64,000 nt of DNA, from positions 591,768-655,767 of the forward strand of contig JAJUBI010000007.1 in assembly GCA_022419385.1 (NCBI GenBank). Reading direction: 5' to 3'. The notes below the pieces were generated by a model. It saw only the letters and a program-made list of their open reading frames with translations. It ran no database searches and had not been told where the DNA came from. Below, piece after piece: positions 46,201 to 57,978 of this stretch. The translations under genes were made by a program, and so were the position numbers. The DNA is from Paraconiothyrium sp. Pb-2020 (Eukaryota > Ascomycota > Dothideomycetes > Pleosporales > Didymosphaeriaceae). Position 1 is the first letter of the stretch. The number at the start of each line of letters is the position of its first letter.

Positions 46201-49200
46201 GGTCTCTTAAATAGAAGAAGTAGAAGTTCTATTATTTATATTAGTTAAGTTTAGTAGTAGATAGCTGCTATAATATAGTCTATATAATCTATACTTCTCT
46301 TAAGCGCCTTCTCTAGCCTATTTAGTAGATTTAGCTATAGTAGCTAAGGTGTAGTTTAGCTACTAGTATTAAATAGGTATAATAGCAGACTAATAGGCTC
46401 TTAATAATAAATTTAGAGTAGAATATATAAAGAGGGATTACCTAAAGGTCCTCTACTATATTTAAATAGTAAAAATTAATATACTTCTTAATATAGGCGC
46501 GGAGCTTAATACTATCTAAATAATAATAGTAGAGAGCGCTAGACTATAGATTATATTAATACCCTAGGCCCTATAGAATATAAAGCTAATAACTATAAAT
46601 AGAGATTATAAAGAATTTTAGGGAATTATTTTCTATACTTTAGTAGTAGTAGGGGAAGTTACTATTAAGATAATACTTTTTATTATAAAGTTACTATCTA
46701 GCCTAGTAATTCTAGGCAACCCTTTTCTAGCAGATACAAAAGTAGAGTTTATATATAATAATAATAGGCAAATATACTATAAGCTGCACTTAGAGAATAA
46801 AGACTATAGTACCTATTTTATTACTACCTATTTAGATTCTATAAACCTACGGGGAGCACTATATAGATTAGAAAATAGAGTAAAGATATAGAAACTAAGC
46901 ACTATACCTCTAAAGAAGAAGACTTAAAATATACCCCTAATAGCCTTTTAGTACTACTTAGAGTTTAGTTCTTCTAGGCTGTCTTAGTTAGAGATAAGGA
47001 CTAAAAAGGTATTAGACCTTATATATAGAAGGTAAAGCTAGAGAAGAAATACTCTTCTTTAGTTTAAAAACCCCCCTTAACTTTAAAACAACTTACTAAA
47101 AATATAGATAAGAATTAGTTATCTATCCCTACTACTAAAAACTTTATCTACTACAGCCACTAAGGGACTATTAGGCAGAATACTAATAGTAAATAGTTAT
47201 TTAGAATAATAATAGCTTAATAGTGCTAGAGGCGCTAGAGTATAATAAAAAAGTAGATAAGATTTTATACTTCTTAGCTATATAAATAAAATTAGAGGAG
47301 TAGACAGTATAAAAAGTAAATATATTTAAAAAAAGTAGGCTAAGTAGGTAAAGTAAAAACCTATTAGTTTTAAAATTGCAACTATATATAAGTCTAAGAA
47401 TAAGAAGGTTAACCTAGTGTATAATTTACTATAAGACTATAAGAAGTAGAAGGCTATAGTAACTAGAAGAAGTATAAAATATTCTAATAAGCTATAAACT
47501 ATAGCGCGTAGGTATTTAATAGCTACTTTTAACTCTAATAGGTAGACTAGCTAAAAGGGTACTAGTTAATATAAGAGTATATAGTAGAAATAAAAGTTAG
47601 GCTAAATCTCTGCCCTTAAGAATATAAGATGCTAAAGAAGATACTATACTAAAGGGAATCTACCTTATCTTTTAACTTCTCTAAGGTAGTAGGGTCTATA
47701 AAGACATAGTACCTCTAGTAAAATATATACAGTACTATATAAAGTATAGAAGAAGCTGTAATTCCCTATTTCTTATATATTATAAGATATTGTTATTAAA
47801 ATAATATAGTAGTAACTAAACTAAGATACTCTTAGATACAGCTATAGCCTATACTATAACCCCTAGTTTCTAGTTAAGAAAAAGAATGCTAGATATTAAC
47901 TAATTAATAATATTTAAAAGATTAATAGGGTTACTGTATATAATATAAATCTACTACTAAACTCTAATAAGTTCTTAGAGGAGTTTATAGGCTATTATAT
48001 TATTTCCCTTATTAATTTCTTCTTAGAATACAACTAAATTCTACTATATAAAGACTCTATAGCAATTATAGTATTTACTATACCCTTAGGACTAGTAGAA
48101 CAGTGCACTCTACCTATAGGTATAACTAATTCTATTATAGAGTTTATTAGAATAGTTATAAAGATTCTTTATAACTAGATCCCCCTACGCTATATACTAT
48201 ATATAGATAATATTATAGTTAAGGGCCCTAAGACTAACTATAACAGAGAGGCTATTAAGTCTAGTATTTATTAATATGTAGTAGAGCATATTATTAATCT
48301 TAACTATATTCTAGCAGATATAGAATTAGTAGGCGTAACGGCCTCTATAAAGAAATTAGACTAGTGTTATATATTTATAGGTATAGTAGGCTATATAATT
48401 AATAAAGAAGGGCGGCACCTAGCTAAAAAGAAAGTAGAAAAGATTATTAGGTAGCTAGCACTAAATTATACTAAAAATATCTAAATATTCCTTAGAGTGT
48501 GTATATACTACTAGATCTAGGTATAGAACTTTATAAAAATCGCCTCCCCTATATTTAACCTACTTAAGAAAGGCATAGTATTTAAATAGATAATTAAGGC
48601 TGCTACTACCTAAGCTATACTAAAGTAGAGAATTATAAAGCCTTAGCACTAGTTTCTATAGACTACTTAGAGCCTATTTAGAATATTATAATTATAGTAA
48701 AGTAGTAAGAAAGAATAGGGCATAGTTCTCTAGTAAATAGGGAAGAATAGCCTAGTTTACCTATATAGTTTAAGTCTAGGGTGTAGTCTATTAGTAAAAG
48801 AACTAAACTTAGAAAAATATAAATATAAAGAACTTCTACTAGCACTAAAGAAGTTCTAACCCTAGATTATAAGTACACTTTACAGTGAAACAGACTTAAA
48901 AATACTAATTATATAGTTAAATTAGAATATAATAGACCTGCCTAGTACACTAATTACCTAATAGCTAGCCCTCTTAAATTTATAGAAGTTTAATATTTAC
49001 TATGTTCTAGGTATAAAAATATAATAGCTAATACCCTTTTAAGGCGCCTAGAAGTGCTAGAATAGAAACCCTAAAGAGTTATAAAATAATATAAATACGC
49101 TAGTTAACTAATTACTAGAAAGTCTCTAGTTAAATATATATTTTATAGGGCCACCTTAATAAGTGTAGCTTATATACACATAAAATATAATAATAGTAGC

Positions 49201-50750
49201 TAATAATATCTTAGAGACCCTTATAATAAAGAATTCTAAATATTACTTACTAGCTTACTATACTTTAGCCCCTTAGGTATATTAAGGGTAGAGCACTACT
49301 AGATCTACTAGGTATTAAAGAAGTTCTAAGTGCTTTATAAAGCCCTATAGTATTATTTATTAGGGGATAGGCCTTTACAAAGGGTTATAGATAACCTAAG
49401 AGATAATTAGATATTCTAAAAGTACTATATAATAAATTAGAATATTAGGGCTATAAAGAAATCTAGCGCAAAGTTACTGTATAATACTATTAGTAGAATA
49501 TATATAAATTAGTTAAATAGTATATAAGCAGCTGTGTAGAATATTAACTCTATAGTATATAAAGGGTATATAAGAAGCTATACCCTATATAAAGAATAGA
49601 CCTAATCTTTAGATAGGTTACTATTAATATAGTCTATATACCTAAAGGCCTATATAATAAGTAATTTCTAGTAGTTGCCTATAACTACACTTTAGGCTAA
49701 CTAGAGGCGAAAGCGCTTACTAAGAATAACTTAGAGTCTATAGTATATTTTCTAGAAAAGTCTATCTTCTCTAGGTAGGGTCTGCCTTTTTAACTTTCTA
49801 TTAATAGAGGACCTAAGAACAAAGGTCTAGTTAAGGCCTTAGTAGAATAGTATAAAGTAGAGTAGGTTATATCTAGTATATACTATTTCTAGAGGCAAGG
49901 CCTAATTAAGCGCAGCTATAAAGAGCTTATTAGAGTATTAAGAAAGATAAAGGGCAACTAGGTAAAAAATCTATATTTAGCACTATAGGCTAATAGGGTT
50001 ATAGTTAAGCAATTTACTAGTAAAATACTAGCTTTTCTTATCTACGGTAGAGACTACATTCTATCTATTAAACTTAGTATTTCTACCTAGTAGATAATTA
50101 CATAGGGCTAGATTTATACTATAGAAGAACTTCTTGCTGCTAAGGTAAGGCAGTTTAAAAAGTAAGATAAAAGGCTATAAGAATTAGTTAACTAAATAAT
50201 TTAGCTATAAGAAGTAAATAAGAAATAGTTTAATGCCTAATATACTCTTAGAGTAGAGAAACTATAAGTAGAAGACCTAGTTTTAGTGTAGAATATATTT
50301 TAAGCTAGTAATATAAGTGCTAAAGTTAAGCTTATACTATAGTATAAAGGCCTATTTTAAATCTATACTATAGTGCCTAATAGCTTAGGGTAGTATTAGC
50401 TTAAGAATCTAAATAGTACACCGTTCTATACATAAACACTAAGTAATAGAGTAGTTAAATTTTATTAATAGGTAGAATTAGATTTGCAGGAAATCCTAGA
50501 CTAGTATATATAAAATAACCCTAAGAATATATTAGACTTACCTATTAACCTAGTATAGGAGAAAGCAGACCTAGGTAATAATAAAACTATAAAACTATAG
50601 AAACCTACTAATATAGCCTTTTAGTATAGGTTGCAATGCCTATATAAAGCCTATAGATAGAATATACCTCTTAGAAAGCCTATAGTATAAATTCTAAAGC
50701 TTTCTAAATTATTTAATTACAGTAAATACTAACGCTTTAACTAAGAAGAC
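46200..50750 (+). pseudogene. I pol remnant (protease, RT, RNase H, integrase)
   Basis: Protease block at about 46484-46520: I-L-L-N-I-G-A-E-L-N-T-I, the D-T-G-A-E type with Asp now Asn. RT block at 48191-48235: R-Y-I-L-Y-I-D-N-I-I-V-K-G-P, the Y-I-D-D-I-I-V-K type found in a distinct fungal Gypsy lineage. RNase H lies near 48800-49050 and integrase near 49250-50000. The C-terminal part near 50330-50480 reads PNSLGQYQLK. No chromodomain recognised. Stops are frequent. Confidence 0.75.
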
Positions 50751-50867
50751 TATAGAGAAGGCTAAGAGTTAAGAGATAACTTTTTATTATAAAGAAGGGA
50801 AGAGAAGACATAGTAGTAGAAAAAATCTAGAATAATAAATATATACTTTTATTTATAAACCTATAAA

Positions 50868-50896
50868 ATGCCTAGATAGAAAACTCTAAAAGGCTA
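50868..50896 (+). pseudogene. Start of a second gene downstream of I pol
   Basis: ATG at 50868 opens a frame MPRQKTLKG (with TAG for CAG) that is cut by J after nine codons and continues in the same frame at 57984 past the duplicated GGCTA. The continuity across J is direct evidence that 50868-50896 and 57979 onward were once adjacent. Confidence 0.65.
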
Positions 50897-51358
50897 TATA
50901 ACAGGGCCTTCTTAGCACTGTAGTAAGCCGCGGCCTAGTTAGGGTTCTATTAGAAAGTGAGAAGTGTGCAGGGTTGTATAAGTTATATAGATAAATATTA
51001 ATTAATTACTACTATAAGAATATGTTGCTAAAGACTTAGAGGTAATCTTCTATAAGAAAACTAGATATAGTAAACTATATTATAGATTAATAATAAGGGA
51101 TTACTAGTAGTAACCTATTATCTCTATATACTACTATCTTACTTAGACTCTATAGGCTCTATATATAGATTCTATAGATCTAGGCTTTATAGCTCTGCCC
51201 TATAGATTTACAGATCTAATTATATAACTTTTAATTACGTGTTTATATTATGCTTAGTATCTAACCTATAATTATAATACTTATCCTTATAATCTAACTA
51301 GTTACTGCTATTATTATATTAGTTCCTATAATTCTATTGCAGTATAGCAGCTATAATA
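50897..51358 (-). repeat. 3' LTR of J
   Basis: 462 bp Gyp-1 LTR. The inner end reads GCAGTATAGCAGCTATAATA, more mutated than the matching end of the right LTR. Confidence 0.92.
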
Positions 51359-51463
51359 CTATCTCCCCCTTCTATATTTTTAGCCTAAAGATTAATCTGT
51401 TGCAGGGGTTGTACTATATTAGTAGGGTAGGCCCTATTATATAGTAGTTTATTATCGCCCTCT

Positions 51464-51974
51464 ATACCTTCTTATAAGACTAACAAACAACTTGCTCTTA
51501 CTAATAAAATAGGTTATTATAGATTTCTAGCTATACCTTATTTTTATTATAATAGGCTTAAAATTCCCTATATACTTTTACTATATAATATACCTAGGTA
51601 TTCTACTTATAAAGCCTGTGTCTATTCTAATATTTAAGGTTCTTATAATATTAATAGCGTATCTATTACTAAAAGTATATAGTTAGTTATAGTTTCTTTC
51701 TTAAAACTAATTATTTTTAGTATATAATACTAGTTGTTCCTAAGCTAAAATTTAAGCTAAACTAGCTAAGGCTAAGAAGGCTTAGAAGGTAATTCTAAAT
51801 ACTTTAGCTGCAGCCTAAGCTAAAGTATTATAACTTTAGAAGTAGAAGAAGCTTCTTAATAAGTAGAAGAATTAATAGTTAGCATTTCTAAAGGCTAAGC
51901 TAAATTAGAAAGAAGTAGAGCTAAAAGTAGCTAGTTTATAAAATAGTTCTAAGGAGGGTAAAGTAGTCTCTTAA
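51464..51974 (+). pseudogene. Opposite-strand ORF (aORF) of J
   Basis: Counterpart of the Gypsy A frame. IPSYKTNKQLALTNKIG, then a Tyr/Cys cluster (Y-F-Y-Y, KIPY, Y-S-T-Y-K-A-C), then after a frame change NTSCSQAKIQAKLAKAKKA and KAKLNQKEVELK up to a TAA at 51972-51974. Nearly all internal stops are TAA/TAG. The frame change sits at the same place as in A (about 240 bp in), so it may mark an intron or an ancestral overlap rather than random damage. Confidence 0.55.
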
Positions 51975-52049
51975 GATACTACTTACACCTTCTCTAATAG
52001 TAGTAATTTTTATAGTTTACTATAAGGCAATCTAGCCCTTAGTTTAATA

Positions 52050-55000
52050 TTTTTAGGCTTTCTTTAAGAGATTAGTTTAGCTAATATTTCTCTAACTTCT
52101 TAGGGTAGTTAAGGTTACTTTCTAGTTTTTAGGTATTATTCTATAGGTTTCCCTTCTTATCGCGTCCTAGCTATTTAACTTTATAGTAATTCTAACTATT
52201 TACTAATTAATATCTATTAATACTTACTACTTTCTATTCTTTCTATTATTCTCTATATATATTTACTTTATAAACTATAGGTTCTATATCTTATAGTACC
52301 TTCTCTAAGAGGGCTATATAGAACACTAGGTATATCTTTATATTATTTAGAAGTTATATTTTAAATAAAACTAGGGTAATTTGTTTTAGAACTTTATATA
52401 GTCTAATTTTTAGGTAGTCTAGTTTATTTAACAGTTATTTACTAGTAATATTTTTTTATAGTAGCTAGACTTTTTCTTTTTTCTCTAGTATAGGCATAAG
52501 CTTATGCTTAAGATTATAATATTTTTCTATTTTTTCTTATAGAAATATAGCGTCTTACTAGAGTTAGCTATAAATTTATATAATTTTCTTAGCCTATTAT
52601 TCTCTATCTGTACTCTAAGACCTTATAGTTCTAGGTACTTAGTAGGCTGCTAGGTTAAATCTATAGTTTATAAAGAATAGTAAAACTCTAGTAGCGCTGT
52701 ATTATAAGCTATTATAGGCTAATTATGCTATAAGAAGTAATTCTACCTAGTTATTCTACTAGTAGTTTAGGTAATACCTAAGAAATTATTCTATTATCTA
52801 ATTTATTTATTCCGTCTACCCATCTATTTATAGATAATAGGCTGTTAATATACTGTATTTAATACCTATAAGGGTAAATGCAGTTTGCTAGAACTTAGAT
52901 ATAAAGTAGATATCTCTATCTATAATAATTTTATCTAGAGCTCTATGTTGTGCTATTACTATAAAAGTAAAGTAGAAGGCTATATATTCTACTTTACTAA
53001 CCTTCTTATATAGTAAGAAGTATGCATACTTAGTTGCTTTATTAATAATAACTATAATTTTATTATATTCTACCTTATTATCTAGATCCTTAGACTTTAG
53101 TAATTCTATAATAAAGTCTATTATAACTATCCCCTATAGTTAATTAGAAACTTTTATAGGCTATAGTTGTCTATATAGCGTATACCTATTTAGTTTATTC
53201 TAATAATAATTAGCGCAGTCGCGTAAGACTTCTATAACTATTTATTAGACTTAGGGGAAGTAGTAATTTCTTATTAGCTATTCTAATATTTACTTAATTT
53301 CTTAGTAGCTGTGTACTAGTGCTTTGTAGAATTATCTTATAAATTCTTATTAAATCTTAGCAGGGACAAAGATTCTATTAAAGACCTTATAAATATTACC
53401 TTTATACTTTATTCTGGCTGGTAGGTAGCTTATATTTTTATTACTAATTACTATTTCTTTTTTAATCTAGTTATGCTATATACTAGTCTAGGTTTTTATT
53501 ATTACTACTAGCTTTAGTATATTATAGATAATAGTACTATCTTTGTTAAATTAAAGTAGGGCCCCTAATACTTTAGCCTTTTCTTATAAGTTAGGTCTTT
53601 TACTTAAGACGTCTGCCTAGAGGTTCTCTGTTCCTTAGGTATATATAATCTTAAAATTATATATTAATAGAGTCTGCGCCTACCTTACCTACTAAGGTAT
53701 AAGGGCCTTATTTATTATAAATCCTATTAAATTCTTATAGTCTAAAAAGACTAGCGTTTAGTATTTTACCTTAGAGGTAAGTCTCTATTTTTAAATACTT
53801 TAACTATTACTAACATTTTCTTATTATAGATATTATAGTTAAGTTTAGCTTTTTTTATTTTTTAGAGTAATAGCTGTATAGGTGCTTTTTATCTATTTCT
53901 AGTCTTACTAGAGTAAGTATACTCCTATAGCGAAATTTAATATATCTATCTTAATATAGCAGAATAGCGGGGGATTAAAGATTTATAAAATAGGTTTTTA
54001 GTAAATTCTTCTTAAGTTAATTTATTCTTATTAGCATTTATCTATCTATTTAAAGAATACTTTCTTCTTAGTTAGCCTTATAAGGGGCTATTATCTTTAT
54101 CTAGTCTAGAATAAACTTCCTGCAATAGTTATAAAATTCTAGAAAGAATTAAATATTCTTAATATTTTTTAGCTTTTCTTAATCTAAGATCTTCTAGAGC
54201 TTTATTTATTTAACCTTAAGCTTTTAGGTTCTACTATAAATCTTAAAAGATAGTTTAGGTAATATAGAATTTATATTTCTTAAGTTTTAGATATAGCTTA
54301 GCTTTACTTATATAGTTTAGTACTCTTTTATATACTTTTAGTAGTCTTGTTTATTATTTAAGTATATTAAGATATTATCTAAGTATACTATAGTATACTT
54401 ACTAATATTCTTAAGTATAGTATTAATTTATCTTAAAAAACTACAGGGCGTTAGTAAGTCTAAAGGGTATAATATTATATTTAAATAGCCCTAATTTTAT
54501 TCTAAAGCAGTCTTCTATTCTTTGCCTACTTTTATTCTAATTTAGTAGTATATATTTTTTATATCTAAGTAGGTAAAGATTTTTGCGTTCTAGAGTTAGT
54601 CTTATAAATTTAATATTAAGGGTATAGGTACCTATCTTTAATTATAATTACATTTATTTTTCTAAAGTTAATATAAATTATAGTTCTAGGTTATTCTTCT
54701 TTTCTGTAAAGGTAACTCTGTAAGTAGTAGAAGACTAAGAAGGTTAGATATACTTCTATTTAAGGTTATTTTTTATATATTATTTAGTAACCTTAAGTTC
54801 TTATTTAGTTATTTTATATACTAGCCCCTATATAGGTTGTTTTCCTTTCTTTAACCTAATCTTACAGTCCTATTTAGCGTGTTCTAGGAGATATTCCTCT
54901 AGTTTATTAAAGATATCTGTAAACTTCTAATATTAATTTAGTATTCCTAGGGTGAGCTCCTTACTTACTACTAGTTAGTATAGGTACTAGACTTATTTTG

Positions 55001-57450
55001 TCCCCTAGTAGATAGTTAAGTTAACCCGCCTTAACTATAGCATTTCTAGAATTACGTCTTACTAATTATTTATCTTAGCTAGATTTATAATAAAGTTATT
55101 AATAACTAGTCCTTTAAATAGGAAGGTTCCTAGTGTAGTTTTTATATAGATTTATTTCTAGAAGGGCAGTCCTTCTATATTAAATAAGATTCTTTTCTCT
55201 ATTTTATTAGTGTAATAGAGCCCTTTATCTTCTATAAAATTCTTAGAGATAAAATTCTATATTACTCTACTATTAATTATTACTTTAATTAGTTTTCCCT
55301 AGTACTCTCCTTAAATTATAATATATAGTCCCTATATACCCCTTAAGACTTTCTTACCTTTTAGCTAATACCTTATCTAGATCTTTTTACTACGTGCTAG
55401 AGACACTTATTTTTAAAATACTTATACTAAGGTTGCCCTTTTATATATTTAATTAGTAAGAGGGGTCTAGAGGCTAATACTAGGTATCCCCTATATTTTT
55501 TTCTAGATGCTATCTATGTACTTTATCCTTTAGAATAAGATTATTATAGGGGTTTGTCTATTATTTAGATTAGGAAGGTACAATGTTTTCTCTTTAGAGT
55601 TAGGTATATTAGGTAATTATCTATAATATATAATATCTATAATAACTTATAGTATACTAGATATTTAGTTAGTGTCTAAGGGTTATCCCCTTCTATTAGT
55701 TTTTTAATTTATCTAATTATTCTTCTTTAATTAGAATCTAGTACTTTATTATAACTTAAGGTGTATAAGCTTTATCTACCTATTTAATTTTATTAGTAAT
55801 CTAAGTCTATTCTTATTTATTTAGTATTTCCTTTACTAGGACTATGTTTTATTCTACCTATTTATTAAAACTTATAAACTTTGTATTTTATAGAAATTAG
55901 ATTTTCTAGTTTTTATAAACCTTATAGATAGTTTCCCTATACAAATTCTTGTAGTAGAAGTGTAAGCCCTTAATTATTTACTATATATCTTTAGTCTTAA
56001 CTAGCTAGGCCGCTTTGTACATTAGTCCTATAGGTTAGAAGTATTTAATTTCTTCTATGTAAATGTTCTTACTAGGGGACCTAGGTGCCTCCTATACTAG
56101 TAATAAGAAGAAGGGTTTATCTCCCTTTAAAGTTAACTAGAATAGAGTGTTTATTAATCTATTTAAGTTACTATTTTCTTTTTTGTTATTAGATTTGCTT
56201 TCTAAATCTTTAGTATTATAGAATTCTAAGACTTAGGCGTTCTACTCTTTAAGCTATAGTATTATATAGTCTTCCTAAGTAGCTGCTAATTTTTCTATAG
56301 TTAGCTAGTAACCTATATCCCTCTTTATTTTTATATATAATGTACACATATTGTCTAAATACTAGACCTAATAGCTATTTTAGTATTTCTTACTACTAGC
56401 TAATTTCTTCTTAAATTTCTTAGAACCTTTCTACTTTTTAGATTCTTTCTTAGATCCCTTAACAAACTAATCTTAACTCTTACTAGGGCAGTTCCTAGCT
56501 ATATAACCCTTCTAGCTATAGCTAAAGTATATACCTTTCTTATATTACTTTTTCTTTTTTATATTCTTCTAGAAGCTCCTATCTTTATTCTTCTTATTTA
56601 TATTAAAGACTATAGGATCTCCCTTATTATAGTTCTTTTAGTTTTAGCTATTTATGCTAAATCCGCTTTCTAATTTATTATTCTACCTCTATAGGTATAA
56701 CTTATTATTAACCTAGATAGCTTATTTAATTATTATAGATAGAGTTGTAGGTTTCTCTATTCTAATTATTTTATACCTAATATCTAACTTTAGTCCTTTA
56801 TAGAACCTTATTATTAGGGCTCTTTCTCTATAGTCTAAGATCTTATTTACTACTTACTTAAATACTAATATATAAGCGGCAACTATCTTAGTTTACTAGA
56901 GTTTTAAAAGTTTTTATTTAGCTATTTATTTAGCATTAATATCTCTAAATATTATTTATAGTTTCTATTTAAAGTAATTATAGCTTATAAAGATAAGAGT
57001 GGTCTTACTCTTCCTATTATCTACTGTATTAGTTTAGTAATTATTAAGGTATGTGTTAAACTAATCTATAGCCTTACTAATAAAGTAGGTAGCTATATAG
57101 GCTACCTTAGCTTCTTCTATTTTAAGATATTCCCTATTTAAGTCCTAGTACAATAATATAGATGCCAGAAATTCTTAAAGTTTTATTTATATTTTATTAA
57201 ATTTTTTAGATTTTACTAGCTTAAGTAGTTAGTTCTATAGGCAGTTCTTAATATATACTACTTACTATTTTAGAGCTTTATTAGTTCCTCCTCTCTTTTC
57301 TTCTAATAAGGCGTAGACTTATGCTATTAACTTATTATATACTTTCTTCTAGTTTTTACTTTCTTTATAAAGCTAGTTAATCTGCATTTTTATCTAGATA
57401 AACTTAGTGTCGTCTATAGGTATTACCTTAAGGGACCTAAAGGGTGTTGT
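52050..57450 (-). pseudogene. J gag-pol remnant
   Basis: Chromodomain near 52130-52200, RT block near 54360-54400 (TATAGTATACTTAGATAATA on the minus strand, Y-L-D-N), and a gag knuckle at 56487-56530 reading Y-F-S-Y-S-*-K-G-Y-I-A-R-N-C. The final Cys is retained. Coding is destroyed by stops and by several short deletions in the RT-RNase H part. Confidence 0.82.
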
Positions 57451-57521
57451 AGGAGCTATTATTAGTAAAGTGTAATCTAGGTATATACCTATAGAGACTT
57501 CTTAAAATATAATTATTAAAG

Positions 57522-57978
57522 TATAATAGGGCCTTCTTAGCACTGTGGTAAGCCGCGGCCTAGTTAGAATTCTATTAGAAAGAAAGAAGTGTGTAGGGTT
57601 GTATAAGTTATAAGGTAAATATTAATTATTACTATAAGAATATATTGCTAAAGACTTAGAGGTAATCTTCTATAAGAAAACTAGATATAGTAAACTATAT
57701 TATAGATTAACAATAAGGAATTACTAGTAGTAACCTATTATCTCTATATACTGCTATTTTACTTAGGCTCTATAGGCTCTATATATAGATTTTATAGATC
57801 TAGACTCTATAGCTCTGCCCTATAGATTTATAGATCTAATTATATAACCCTTAATTACGTGTTTATATTATACTTAGTATCTAACCTATAATTATAATAC
57901 TTATTCTTATAGTCTAACTAGTTACAGCTATTATTATGTTAGTTCCTGTAATTCCGTTGCGGCGTAGCAGCCGTAACA
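57522..57978 (-). repeat. 5' LTR of J
   Basis: 457 bp. The outer end keeps CCGTTGCGGCGTAGCAGCCG, almost free of RIP, in contrast to the other LTR of the same element. Confidence 0.92.

Larger units (their letters stand above)
42528..50896 (+). mobile_element. I: third Gypsy family, 5' side and gag-pol
   Basis: Starts TGTTTGGCAAG within the H LTR (candidate duplication GTAAA, 42523-42527). A leader/LTR of about 1.3 kb with a minisatellite precedes gag and pol on the plus strand. It is interrupted at 50896 by Gyp-1 element J and resumes at 57979. I could not delimit its 5' LTR or find its 3' LTR; the latter presumably lies beyond element M. RIP is present but milder than in A or G. Confidence 0.7.
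50897..57978 (-). mobile_element. J: full-length Gyp-1 element
   Basis: LTRs at 50897-51358 and 57522-57978, with target duplication GGCTA at 50892-50896 and 57979-57983. Polypurine tract (GAAGGGGGAGATAG on the minus strand) adjoins the left LTR. Gag-pol is on the minus strand with the same plan as Gypsy A. The 53770-54480 part has many one-base deletions relative to A and H on top of RIP. It splits element I within a coding frame. Confidence 0.93.
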
